Both the position numbers and the translations under genes were made by a program. A DNA stretch of 64,000 nucleotides from Rhynochetos jubatus. Lineage: Eukaryota; Chordata; Aves; Eurypygiformes; Rhynochetidae. Of the stretch, positions 49,109 through 61,660 are shown piece by piece; position 1 is the stretch's first letter, and the number at the start of each line of letters is the position of its first letter. Location: NCBI GenBank assembly GCA_027574665.1, contig CM050655.1, positions 15,247,170-15,311,169 of the forward strand. Direction: 5' to 3'. The notes under the pieces are model-generated. The model worked only from the letters and a program-made list of their open reading frames with translations. It was not told where the DNA came from and did not search any database.

Positions 49109-52100
49109 GTTTTGGGTAATTGCTTGCAATGTTGTGTACACCATTCTTTGCATTATAAAAATGGAAGTAGAGCTTGGAAAGTTGGCTTAGTTTATAGCTT
49201 TCTGTTAGTCGTGTGGTTATCTACATAAGCAGAAATCACTACAGGAAAATATATCTGTGGAACTTTGTGATTCCAATTTAAATTCCAATGGAAGTACTGG
49301 TAGTTGTTTAGAGGAAATAAAACTGGTTTATCACTTTTGAATCCTGAGAAAAAACGAAAATTGAATTAAGGTAACATAGTTTTTAATTTGAATTTTTACA
49401 GCTCTTTCTATTGATCCAATCAGTAGCAATGATTTGCTACTTTGTTCCCACGGAGTGCCCTTTAAAATACATTTGAAGTCAAGTATTACAAAAACAGACG
49501 AGTACAAAAATCTGTCGCATCACCTTTATCTATGGTGAGGACCATATCTTTATGTAATTAAACAAGGCATTAATGGTTGTCAATATGGACATCATCAGTA
49601 AATGAAAGTAAAACTAATGTATTGCACATCAATTTTAGTATACTGAGCACTTAAAAAGTGTTACTGAAATCAAGTACTTGAATTATGCACAGTACATCCC
49701 ATGGGGACAGTGAGGATTTAGAGAGTGATTGGAAGAACAATATCCTTGAATACTCTTGTTAACGCTGTGTATCTTCAGATAAAATGGGAATCATGTTATG
49801 TGACTTTTGCCTTAGTAAATTGTAGTGGCATTTCCTTTACTAATCTAGTTTGTAAGGATAACAGTCATACTTCTAAACTAGAAAATGAAGCTGATCTTGT
49901 AGTTCATGCTTATTTTTCCTCTGATTTCCATGAGCTGAATCTGAAATTCAGAGATAAATCTATTTCTTGAAGTGCATTTCTCAAATGCATTCTCTTGTTT
50001 TATGTATTACTTGTCATGAGATAAGCCAGTCCGATATTTGCAATGTGACTTACTGATGTATGAATCATTGCTTGTTTTGTCTGTTTTAGGACTTAATTAA
50101 GTCCTCTTTTTAATGAAGCAGTAAAAGTGAAATTTTTAACTTCATATGATACTCTGACACTGTGAACTTCATTCACAGATAAAATAAGGGGGCACCATAT
50201 TTCACACTTCACCACAACCTGGGAAGCTGTGTGAAGTAATTATGCATCACTGTAAATGGAGAAAGACTCCAAAGCTTTGAGCTGATGAGCAGGTTCTATA
50301 AAACACAGCTTGTGTATAGTGTAAAACGTGACAGCCTGCTTTGATGAGCTGTTTGATCTTTATGCTGCTGCAAACTGTTTTGCCAGAATAATTTATATAA
50401 AATTTAAAAGAAAAAGATGGAGTTATAAACACTCTAATAAAATTACCAGATAATCACAAAATTGCAAAATACAAACAAAGGATATGGTTGATCCTCCACC
50501 TCTTCACAAGATCAGAATTTGCGTGGTGACATTAACTTTATTACTGAACATTGCTAACTTCCCTTTTGGCTGAGCAAATTAAATCTCAGTAATGTGTGAT
50601 GATCTAACAGTTGTTATCCTTTAATTTTTGTTATTATTTAATCTTAGGAAGAGAGCACCTCTCTCATCTTTCCTGATCAGTAGACAATAACAGCTTGCTG
50701 TATCATGCATAATTTACAGGCAGAGTGAGTGTTCAGAGGTAACTTGGTTTTGTGACATGGACATTACTTGCTGGTTTGGTGAATCCCAAAGCCAAAAACT
50801 GCAGACTTATGAGATGGAACAATGTCTGCCTTCAAGCACCTCACCTGCCCTCTGCTACTAATATAACTCTGCCAGGGCTGCTTCTAACTATTCAGGTCTC
50901 TGAGGAACCTCAAAAAGATGCTGTTCTCATTTAGAAAATGCCCTGTCAGAGTAGGACTTCATCAACAAGTTTTGGTACAGGAAGATTCTGTTCTGTCATG
51001 AGCCAGAGGACCATGTATCTTTATTTTCCGGTACTCAAACTTCTTGATTGCTTACAAAGGCTATGTTCCATGTCACAGCCATGCATCAGTTCCTAGCAAG
51101 GCATCACTGGTACATCTTCAAGTGGAGGAGATGATCTCTGTGTCAGTTAAAGTTATTACTGTTATTTAAAATGATGAGGTTGAAGTGGAAGAGAATTCAC
51201 TGGGCTTCAGTGAGCTTCATTCTATAAAAATAAAAAATAATGGAGCTATAGTATGCAAGTCAAACAAAACATAGCTTTTCTCTTTTCTCTGCCTTAGATC
51301 TCAGTCAGTATCTGTAGATTTGCAGGAACTGTGCATGTTTCTTTGCATCATAAATGTACCAGCTGCTGTATTTGTAATCTAAAAGTATGGACTTTGGATA
51401 ATTTGGATGCTGATATTCAGTATCTGGGAAATGAAACAAAATAATATTGGTTACCTATAAGAAATTTATCTACAAAGAATTTTTTTTTTTTAGGTTTAAA
51501 GACTTTTTTTTTTTCCTACTTAGTCGTCTATGCAAGAGAGTGGTGAGTTTCAGATTAAACAAACTTGTTTCCATAGCAGTGGCCAGTGGATGATGTCATA
51601 GCTACTTGATCAAATAACAGCACCTGTACATTTCTTACTATGTGAGTTAACTGGCCCTTTTTAGGGGGAAATATTTAGTTTGATGTAATTATTTCAAAGC
51701 AACTATTATAGTTGTTACAACTACATCTGTATTTTCAGTATTTTTTTGAAATCAGTGCTGTGTATCTTTCCTCCAGATTCCTGCACATTTTTGTGCTTTG
51801 ACTCTCTCACTATCACAAAATTCTTTCAGTTTGAAAGCTGCATTATATTCTGTAATCTCTGAGGTGAGAATGTTGTGTGCTATTAAATATTTTTCATTAA
51901 TTATTGGCTGACCTGCTGCTTTTGAAATATTTGTGCTGCACACTGTAAATTAATTTCTTATTCAGTAAAGGCTTAGATTTGGCTTTATGTCTTAGAGCTG
52001 CCTTTAATTCACTGGTTTTTCTTTAAAATTTTAATATAATAAGCATAAATAATATATACTGCCCTTGAATGAAAAATGGCCTTAGAGATGACTGGTCTGT

Positions 52101-52597
52101 CCAGTTTGGCACATAATAAAACAATTCTCTGTTACTCTTCAAATAATTTATTATCAAATATTTATATTTGCGTGTCAGTTATTTTTGTTTTGCTGTCTCC
52201 CTCCATCTTTTATTCTGTTATCTCTAAAACCTGAAAAATAACGAGTCTCATTTTAAGAATGTAAATGGAAATAAATTCTGTGTGGTAGGCTTAGCACTGA
52301 TGAATATTGCCTATACTCCTGCACAATATTCATCATGTGCTATTTCATCTAAGGTAGTAACTGTGAGTGTTTAAGTCTGTTCCGCCTATGTGAAAATGTT
52401 TAATTTAAATGAAATGAAGGCCTAAACTTCTTGTCACCAAGTTTTCTGTGGAGTTCTGCAGTTCAAGGAAGTGATTAGTTAATTCCTTTGCACAAGGATT
52501 GTGATCCCAGTTTTGGAGTAGCTATGATACTTGGTGCTTAGAGACTCTGTCCCTTAAGCTGTGTAATGCCTTTCCTAATCCATGCAGTCTTTGTGAA

Positions 52598-52616
52598 TTT
52601 TTTTTTTTTTTTTTTT
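52598..52616 (+). repeat. Poly-T run of 19 followed by CAG
   Basis: Nineteen T then CAG at 52617-52619 form a textbook-looking acceptor. See the matching finding for the doubtful exon after it. Confidence 0.85.
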
Positions 52617-52638
52617 CAGTATCAGAGAGGTGGTTTTG

Positions 52639-52663
52639 AGCACCAGTTTCAGTCACTGGTGCT
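52639..52663. repeat. Hairpin with 9-bp stem and 7-nt loop
   Basis: AGCACCAGT (52639-52647), TTCAGTC, ACTGGTGCT (52655-52663). It lies 20 nt downstream of a long T run plus CAG that mimics a splice acceptor. Confidence 0.88.
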
Positions 52664-54346
52664 AGCTACATTGCTCTTCTGTAATACACCACAGGGGCAG
52701 AACTTCCTTGTAGTATCTAATCTGCAACTCTTCCTCTTGGACCCCCCTGATCCCAGCAAGACAGTACTATGAAGTTAATATAATGCAAGTGTATTGCTTG
52801 TTAATAGGTAAATTTCTTCTTGTCTGTAATTAAGCAGGGTGGAAAGAAGTATGCAAGTGGAAAGATACTGTGAAGTTTCTTTTCACTGACAAAGTGCTAG
52901 GTACTTATTTTGTACATTGTATTAGTATATATTTTAGTGAAGTAAGCCTTCTGCTTTTAGAATCTTTTAATGACCTACTCTTGGCAGAGAATAGTTTTTC
53001 TTCAGCAGTTTTTTCTTATTTCAGCTTCTACCACGATTTTTTGGTAAAATGGTAAGCTCATAATTTAGATCAGAGATCGTAAAAGTCTTAGTGGTAACTT
53101 TTATTTTAAAATGTGGTAAAATGAAGTGTGGTATTATTCAATGTATCTTTCATATTTACACTGTAGTAAAAAAAGTACCAAGAGATGATCATTGAAAAAC
53201 TTGGAGTTGGGTATTACTTAATGCTAACAACAAAATTACAAGTAATCAGCTAAAGTACTTCCTGTAATCAAGATAAACAACTTAATGAGAAAAAGGTAAT
53301 AAACAGTTGGGAAACTACTAAGACTGTTTTCTGTCATTCATGAAGTAGTCTGAGGCTTCTCGATTGCATCACAAAAATCAGTTAGGTATGAAGAAATTAA
53401 GTGAAATGTGGGAGTGTTTTTGTTGCTTGTAACAAGTTTTTGTTGAGTTACTGATGTTTAAGGTGTCTTATAGTCTGTGATGAAACTTCTCTTGGATTAA
53501 TCAGTCAAAAGGATGTAGGTAATTTAACAGTGTTAATTTCATGATGATGCCTGTATCAATTTTATTTTCATTTGTATGCTTTTTTGATTTGGCCTCTATT
53601 ATTTGGGAGGGAAGAAAATGGGAGGATAACAGAAAATGCATCCACCTTTTTACTCTTGTCTGTGCTTCTTCCATTAAGCATCTTTTCCCTTTCTAGAGTT
53701 TTTATCTTAGTCCTATCTGATATTGCTTTATATGTGTTTACAAGTGTAGTTTCTTCTGTATTTAAGGTTAGTAATCTGGCATTGCTACTCTAAATTTTTA
53801 AGTACTTTTTGAAAGAATGATATGAGTATAATGCTTGCACTACAGAAAAGGCAGTAAAAGACTAATATTCTCTCTTACATACTAATTGTCTAATCTGCCT
53901 CATGTACCTATTTCTACCGTATGCAGGGACCAAAGAATAATGACATGTCTCCTTTAATTTAAACTTAGTGTCCCCAGTAATAAAACAAAATGTTTGTTTT
54001 GGCCATTTGTCTGCTACATTATAATTGAACAGGGTCTTTAGGGAATATTGTAATGCAATAATGATTTGGTCCTCATGAAGGAAATGAGTAAGAAATGCTC
54101 TGTTGATTATAGAAAAGGATAATAAATTTATGGATATGGGCTAGATCTTAGTTTGACAATTTGTGAAATATTTTAAACGAATACTCCTGACCTGTACATC
54201 ACTGGCTTGCCCTGGTTTTATTTATGTGTTGCAGTCAGTAAATAAACTTGTTACGTAGTTTTATGACAAGTTCACTAGTTATTTCTATATACGTGGTATG
54301 ATTATATAGTCATGAGGAATAAAAGGGGAGTTAGGGATTTATTTTA

Positions 54347-54390
54347 TGAATAAGTTAATTTTTATGAATAAGTGTAAATTAACTTATTCA
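54347..54390. repeat. Inverted repeat with 15-bp perfect arms and overlapping direct repeat
   Basis: TGAATAAGTTAATTT (54347-54361) and its exact complement AAATTAACTTATTCA (54376-54390) flank 14 nt. That spacer carries a further copy of ATGAATAAG. This is the longest-armed perfect inverted repeat I found in the window. AT content is high. Confidence 0.92.
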
Positions 54391-55854
54391 CACAAACTTC
54401 TGAACTTAAAGTTTATGTAACTGTTGGTATAAACCATTGTTTTCTTAGAACAAAGAGATGTAAGTTACTGTAAAAGACCCTGTTTGAAGTGAACATGGAA
54501 GTTTGTAATGACTGTTTTTATTGCTGATATTTAGTTGAGAACCAGACTCTCCTTCTGTCTATCTCTTTCATTGCGTGATTCTTAAATAAATTTGTTATTG
54601 GATGGTAATATTGTGCAATCTTTCTATTCTTGCCTGTTTACTCTTCTGTAACTTCAGTTGGCCTTGGTTTTAATGTCTATTTTCATGTGCCTGGTTTCAT
54701 TAAGACTATGACTTCTCATTTTGCTGTAATGCCTGGAGTGCTTCACTGCTTCCCTTTTTCGCTTCTGTCTTCTATGTTTAATTGTTTTGAATAACTAGTC
54801 TAACAACTTTTACCAGTGTGTTTTTAGTGTGTCTCACTTTGATTCCCTGCGCTATGCCTGCGTCATGTTCCATTTGTGTAATACTGAAGCACTTAGCAAG
54901 ATAAACACATTTAGGATTTCAAGATCAGTATACAACAGAAAGTACCATTACTCCGGTTGTATAGCTGAAGGGTAAAGACATGAAGAGATGAGATAATGTG
55001 ACTGAGGTCTTTTAAAATTTGTTGGCAGGACAGGAACTTGAGTGTATGTCGCAATTCTTACGCTGGTATGGAAATCACTCAGCCAACTTTCCAGCTCTTC
55101 AGAAACACTGTTTTATGTCAAGGGGCATGTTACATCATGACATCTCCATTAATGTGTAAAAATGTGTAGAAATGACTGAGTCTTTTTGTGTTTTCTTCAG
55201 GTTTCATGTAATGTAGACATCTGCTGTGTTGTATTCTTATGTAAAAGCCATACCTAGGAACCCTTCGTTTGACAGGCTGTTATGCTGTTTGTGGGATCGT
55301 GGCTGGAACACATTGTATTTTATTAATCTAGTTTCCCTTGCCTCTCAGGTCAAGGTTTTAGGATTAATTCCTCTACTGCAGCAATCTTTGTCAATCAAAC
55401 AATGACATGAAAAGGGGATTTTATACAAGTAACCCATACTGGAAATATGAAGGGCACAGGAAAAAAAAAAAAGTCTGCCAGGCTTACTGGAAGTATGCAC
55501 AAATGCAACAGAGAAGCTGGTCACTAGAGAAAGAGAAAATGTGTTTCATCTTGGAATCTACATTCTTGAGAGTGAAGGGTGGTGCTTGGGTTTTTTGTGG
55601 TCAGCACAAAAAGTCAGGTTCTGGTTCTAAACAGGGACTTGCAAGGAACTTCTCAGAATTTTTGCAGGAATGAATAAAACAAAAAGAATTGCTGTCATCA
55701 CAGGCGTTTAACATCTCAGTCTTAAACTAATAAGTAAAGGTTTGGAATCTAGTTTGGACTTCATTTTTTGGAACTTGCCAAACTGCTTGTGAATGTTTTA
55801 TGAGAGGAAAACACTTGGCTATCTTATCAGCCCTGTTTGCCACAGTTCATAGTT

Positions 55855-55857
<3 letters not shown>

Positions 55858-55884
<27 letters not shown>
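55858..55884 (+). repeat. Poly-T run of 27, longest homopolymer in the window
   Basis: An uninterrupted T run is followed by AGTGAAAGG. No transposon sequence precedes the A-run on the minus strand that I can recognise. T-AG mimics a splice acceptor but no open exon follows. Confidence 0.9.
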
Positions 55885-55885
<1 letters not shown>

Positions 55886-58800
55886 GTGAAAGGAATAATG
55901 TTTTTCTGGCTATCAATGATTAATCCTTTGAAGCTAGCCAAACCATAGCTACAGTATGATAACTGACGTCAATGTCACTTAATATTGACTAGGAAGTTAA
56001 TATTCAAAGAAATGCTGTGGATAGGCCAGTTTTTAGGGAGTACTTCTTAGCTTATGTTAAGTTAGCTTAGGTTTTGCTTTCTCTCTCCTATAAGACTGAG
56101 TCTTTTCTAAGAGGTTTCTAAGTCCCCATACAGCTCTTTATTTCTCTGGTTCCCATATGTTTTGTTCATTAAGATTCCAGTGAAATCCTGTGTTTGCTAA
56201 ACTGCAGTAAAACAGGTGAACTGCTTCAGGTGTTTTCTTTTGGTTTAGCACTGAGTGAGCTGGTAACTCTGTCTGATGGAAAGCATCTGCTGTGGCCATG
56301 TATTCAGTAGGTTCCTGATGTCTCAACTTAATGGGCACTGCACAGCTGTTGAGAATGCAGCATTATGTTATGGTTTTATATAAGTGTAAGACACATGTGA
56401 AGAGTTAACAAAATGGTGTGTGAATATATCTAAGTGCATGTAATTGAATTACTGATAGAAGTCTACTAACTTTAAACTCAAAATTCAAGAGGTCTGCCTA
56501 ACAGAAAGGAGAAACGATCTTATAGGCAAAATAATGCCTTTTCACATAGCATCTGTTGGTGGAGTTGAGGAAAAACATGAATGCAAAGGAAAGGAACATA
56601 AATGTCCAGTGTCTAAGAGTGGCCTGTATGAAAGTGTTGTGGATCTAATATGAAAAACTTCAGAAAATATAGGGTCTAGGAATGCAATCCTGTTAATTAA
56701 GGGACAGTTAACAAAGACAAAATTGCAAGTTACTGGCATCATTACTGAAAGCAACCCTTCCTTAAATTCCCCAAACTATATTTTATTACTATATTATTTA
56801 CTACATACTTCAAACCAGGTACAACTGCCCTTCTTGTGGCACGTTCTTTCATTTCATGTTCTCTAGGATGCATTTCTAAGGCTGGTACTGGGCTTGCTCC
56901 TTTGGTATTATTCTTTTTAAACATCAGCTTAAACTGAGCATACTGCTTCCTCTTGTGCGATGTGGTCATGATATGATACCCTGCATTCGCATTACAGTTT
57001 ATACTTTGATTTTTGTGTGCTAGTCATACTAGTTAAATGTTAAGCAGGAATATCAAAAGTCCTTTGTTAGAGCAGACTTTAACCCAGTACTTTTCCCTTG
57101 CATTATCTGCATGTTTCCTGTGTTTTCTAACACAGCTTAACAAAAGAGCAATGTGGGTGTGGTGGGTTTTTTTTTTCAGCATTGTACTTCAAAGATTGCT
57201 TACCAGGTTGTTGTCTTAGTGGCCTGTTACTTTAGAGCTTCTAAAAAGACAAATTAGTGTCAGATGATGATTTAAGACTTCACAATACTTTTATTTCATG
57301 CAGCCCTGGGTTGCATCAAGTGTCTATGCATTAGGTCTATGTTTGTACAGATATTCTTGAAAGAGGTAAAGTGAAGCAGGCAGGACTACTTTTTCAAAAA
57401 TGAAAATTGGTTTTGAGCCTTTTTTCTCTTTTGGAAGTCTTCTTTCTTAATGTAACTGTGTTTAAGCATACCAGCACTTGTGTAATCTAAAGCACTCTTT
57501 ACTTTTGAAAACGTAAAATAAAACATAGCAGTTTCTGATCCAGGTCCATGTCAAACCATTGGAAGAACAGTGAGTCCTTATGCCTGTACGCTCCTTCTTA
57601 TGATGCATTCTCTTTCATTTTGTCATTAAGGTCAGGAACTATGTATTTCACAAAATAAGCTGTTTCTCACTTAATCTCCCTGAATATTCCTGTTGTTGAG
57701 TAATTAAAATAATGACCACTTTGAGAAACAACAGGTAAACAGAGTGGATAAAGATAGTATTGTTTTACTTGTAGATACTGAGCCTGTAAATAATAAAACA
57801 ATTACTGTCACTGTCAGGTTAATTTTTTAAGCACCTTTTCAGGTTGTGGTGTTGGTTACCCAGTGCTTTGAGGTGAAGAAATAGGAATATGTAATAATAC
57901 AATAACTATACAGTTAATAATAGGCCTGGTATATACACAGTGTAAAAGAAAGCAGCATATAAATCTCCTTCAGTGATCTCTGCAAAATGGTATAATGACT
58001 TGGGAATAAACTTTTCCTAATACTTGACCGCTAAAGAAGTAAGTGCAGAGGCTAGCCATGTAGATACAAAATATAAAATATCCCAACTGCATACAAATAT
58101 TACTTAACAGAAACTAATTTGCACATTACTTACAGCTATAATAATGGTAAAAGGCTTGGCATGTGGCTGACTGAAACTGCTCCAAATGATACATGGCAGG
58201 GGATGATTATTTAACTTATATTTTAATTAAGAAATAATATGGGTGTGAGAACTTCATAGAGGTGAAGTAAGTGGTATAAATGCAGAAATACAGCTGTTTT
58301 AAAGATAATATAGACTGATATTTTTAGATAATCAAATACTCAATAGGTCTGTCATATGTTACTGATCTATTAGATTGGAAACCAAAAATCAACGTGGCAA
58401 AAAACTGTAGGATATTAGAGCCTTTTGAAAATGTAAAAGCTACCTTCTTGAGTGAAGTAAACCATCTATTGTTCTGTTCAGTGTTAGAAAATTTTATTTT
58501 TATTGTCTTATGAATAACTACATCTTCAAAATTCAATGCTTTGTTTGTTTAGTGTAACTTGTCAAGTATTCAGGAAGTCATTCGTATTAGGCTGTCACCA
58601 AAGGTGTGCTCATGGCACAGTCTGATAGTTTGCATATAATATATTTTAAATGCTGTACAAGGCTGGCTTTTTCTATAATTTCCAGTGAATTTTGTGCAGC
58701 ATCTGTGACTATAGCACATGGCAGGCAGTTACAGAGTATGAGGTTCTTGCTGCAGCGTTCATGAGAGACTGATATGAATTCCAATGCATGTGACTTGTCA

Positions 58801-59400
58801 ATTAGCTTTGTGCAGTTGAGGCTTCTCTTCAATTTCTAGTTCTCTGTTATAAGAGCCACTCAGTGTCAGAAGAATTCCTATGATATATTAAACACTTTAA
58901 TTGGAACACTGCGTCACTGGTAGCATGACAGCTCCCTGCAGATTCTCTATGGTATATTTTGTTCCTCTCACACTTGATAATTATTGTCATGTTACATCGT
59001 GCTTCTCAGTGAAGACTTACTTAGATAATTAATTCTAATGATAGTAAATCAAATTTTTACATTGGTTTGAACTAATATATCAAAAGTTCCTTCAGTGTAT
59101 GTCTGACCAACTCATGTAGCTCTATAATTGCATACATTGCTCTTGATAATTATGCTGCTTATAAGGAAGGAACATATAGCATATTTGATGCCTAATAAGT
59201 TTTTAAGATTTAATGTCATGGAGAATGTTGTTATCTTCTTGTTAGTCTGGTACTTCATAGAAAGTTTCTGTTATTTCCAAGAGGTATGGCCAAGTATGTG
59301 CTTAATTTCATCTAGCAGAAATCCAGGGAGACCAATTTTATTTTTATTCATAGTATTTCTTAACCACAACTGCATGTTAACTTTAACTGTCTAATTGCTA

Positions 59401-59432
59401 AATATCAACTAACCCAAATGCCTACTTTACAG
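59401..59432 (+). other. KCNMA1: 3' splice site (acceptor) of the KCNMA1 exon
   Basis: The acceptor ends in TTTACAG at 59426-59432. A branch-point-like CTAAC lies at 59409-59413, with its A about 20 nt from the AG. The stretch between them (AACCCAAATGCCTACTTTA) is purine-interrupted, so the polypyrimidine tract is weak compared with the long T runs seen elsewhere in the intron. The position is fixed by where the protein similarity begins. The branch point is inferred. Confidence 0.9.
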
Positions 59433-59597
59433 GAGGCCCAGAAGATCAATGGTGGTGGAGATACACAGGCAGATGGGGCCTGCAAACCAACAGATGAAAA
59501 AGAAGAGAATGTGGCAGCAGAAGTGGGATGGATGACCTCTGTGAAGGATTGGGCAGGAGTCATGATATCTGCCCAGACATTAACTGGCAGAGTACTT
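59433..59597 (+). CDS. KCNMA1: KCNMA1 (BK channel alpha subunit) internal exon: S0-S1 linker and start of S1
   Basis: This exon encodes 55 residues of the pore-forming subunit of the large-conductance Ca2+- and voltage-activated K+ channel, a plasma-membrane tetramer. Seen: an open frame from GAG at 59433, right after TTTACAG, to CTT at 59595-59597, followed by GTAAGT. It is phase 0 at both ends and a multiple of three long. The peptide begins [15 protein letters not shown], has an acidic stretch (DEKEEN), then [15 protein letters not shown] and ends TLTGRVL. Known of the family: this is the cytosolic linker between S0 and S1 plus the first residues of S1. The palmitoylated cysteines of the linker come from the preceding exon. 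The Asp of VKDW (codon 59547-59549) matches Asp99 of mammalian Slo1, a ligand of the low-affinity Mg2+ site. The bird linker is one residue longer than the human one I recall (GGGDTQ against NGSSQ). The ATG at 59418 is intronic and is not a start. Only the exact isoform and exon number are uncertain. Confidence 0.97.
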
Positions 59598-59603
59598 GTA
59601 AGT
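59598..59603 (+). other. KCNMA1: 5' splice site (donor) of the KCNMA1 exon
   Basis: GTAAGT follows the CTT codon at once and is a perfect match to the intron side of the U1 consensus. The reading frame runs on through the donor (V S F V K F) but leaves the known Slo1 sequence after Val. In spliced mRNA the next exon should supply the rest of S1. Confidence 0.95.
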
Positions 59604-61660
59604 TTTGTAAAATTTTTTATATTATTATTTTTAAGAAGATTTTTTAAACAAAGACCGTATCCTAGCATTAGTGAAGGATTTTTGATTGGTTTGTTTCATC
59701 AGTGCTGAGTCAATCTTAATTTTCTCTTTTGAAAGTAAAATAGGAAAACGAGAGAAGCAGAGATAATAGGTAAGAAAAAGTGACTTCAGACAACCCCCCA
59801 GCCTATTTCAGTATTCTGGCACTGTGTTTTTGAACTGGGCTACAAATACTGAGTTTAGTAATTTCACATTACATCATAAATCTATAGACCTGTTTAGTCC
59901 AGAAGTAATATTGTCCTAAGAAAATAGAGTGTTAACAAATGTAGAGTGGTCAGAACTGTAAAGTGAGGACAAGTTTGAATTAGCCATGCAGTGGGATTTG
60001 TGATACTTTTAATAGATTAGTAATAATTTGTCTCTAAATTAGAGAAGCATGGATTTGAGCCACAAATCACATATTGATAATATGTGGTTTAATTTTTCAG
60101 AAAAATCGTAACTTAATAGTTCTCACTTGATTAAAATAGAATTATTTTATAGCCCTGACAAATCATACTTAATTGACAAGGGGTTTCTGTGGAGTGCGCT
60201 CCAGTAAAAGTTGTCTTCTGTGTGATTTTGCTTGGTTTCCTTGTTAAAATGCATGTATTTATATCACTTCAGCTGTTAGTTTATAAATCCCATTTAAAAC
60301 TTTACAGGATCCCAGTGAAACTTAGAAACTAGTTTGGCTTAAACTGAAACCAGAATTTGTCCTTGATTGTTTGCTTGGGTTCAGAGATACTTTACTGTGA
60401 GTCAGTTCTGGTCTATAGAGTAATTATTTTGGGTGAGGAGAGGGAAGCAAAGGTAAAGAAATTATACTTCCCAATCAGATTTCTTATAGTGGAAAGTTGA
60501 GGTGGCTCAATGGCTACTGTCTTGTTTAGTTCTGCAGTAATATTATCTTGATTATTTTTTCCTGGTGCATCTTTTGCCCTTTTACTTATGTTCAATGCTT
60601 TTGTCAATAGCTTGAAAGCACGTTTCATTCTTGCTTTTAGCATTACATTTCTTGTATGTGAAACTGATATAGATCATTCTATGAAAAGCAGCGTATTTCT
60701 CTTGCATGTTTCCTAATATCTTTAGCATTAAAAATGGCAAATCTTAGAGCCATGCTTCTTGTTCAAATTTAACTATAAAGTCTAGAAATTGCTCGAACCC
60801 ACAGTCCTATGCTACCAGCTCTGCAATCAGAAATTGGCCAGTGCTCTTTGTACTGAGGTATATGTGAGTCCAAATACAAATCAACAATCAAGACCAAACC
60901 CGAAAATATAAACCACATTTTACTGTGTATTTTTATTTAAGGTACTGGGACAACTTATTCCATTTGGTAGCTTTGCTTATTTCTTTTGGAGTACTTGCAG
61001 TTTGCCATCCCATCTTATAAGAGACTACTTTATTTCCAGAGGTTTTTGTAGACAGCTGGGCAATGTCACTGGGTCAGATTATTTCTGAGTATACTTATGT
61101 TCTTGTCAAGGTACAACAGCAGGTATTGTACACATCTGGGCTCATCAGTATGACTAACCACCTGAGAAATTAGTGATGTATGGAGTCTGCTAGTTAATTT
61201 TGTTCAGTTTAGAAAATAAGATGCATTTATGTTAATATAGTACTCATCAGTTTCAGGATTGGAATTCTTAGGATGTAATTTTTGGAGGACCATTTCCTCT
61301 ATGAACATTGACTTTGCGAAAGGTTAACTGCTTCAATCAACATTTCGACTGGAGAAAACGTTCACGTTATTTATAGATAGGGGATGTAGCAAAGTCAAGT
61401 CACTAATTTAATCAAAGTATATTGTTTCAAAGTATTATGACTTACTCATGAATTCCTACTCACTTAAAGTTAGCCTGTTTCTACTAGCTATTATTTCTGG
61501 ATTGAAGTGTGCATTTTCTTTTTCCTCCCTGAAGAAAGAACTTGTGGCTTTATAGTGCTGTGAAATCAAAACTGTACGAGATATCTGCAGCTAAGGAGAT
61601 TATAGTATATTTTTACACTCTGAGAGTTTAAATTAAAATCTATCCTATACATCTGATATT

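Larger units (their letters stand above)
48461..59400 (+). other. Unique AT-rich intronic sequence up to the exon
   Basis: It contains poly-T runs (49090, 52598, 55858), a hairpin (52639) and the 15-bp inverted repeat (54347). No coding sequence or transposon was recognised. Confidence 0.65.
1..59432 (+). other. KCNMA1: KCNMA1 intron upstream of the S0-S1 linker exon (3' part; 5' end outside window)
   Basis: This whole stretch precedes the exon without any segment I can match to Slo1 or to another protein. The exon encoding the N-terminus and S0 is not in it, so the intron is longer than 59 kb, as expected for the very large first intron of vertebrate KCNMA1 genes. The + strand is T-rich and carries most of the long poly-T runs, as is usual on the sense strand of long introns. 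Its recognisable contents are listed separately; the rest is unique AT-rich sequence. Confidence 0.9.

Noticed and set aside
59405..59668. Minus-strand frame of 87 codons over the exon
   Set aside because: It is the antisense shadow of the KCNMA1 exon.
59418..59708. A 96-codon reading frame from ATG at 59418 through the exon
   Set aside because: The ATG is in the acceptor region of the intron, and the frame after 59597 is intronic. Only 59433-59597 is real coding sequence.
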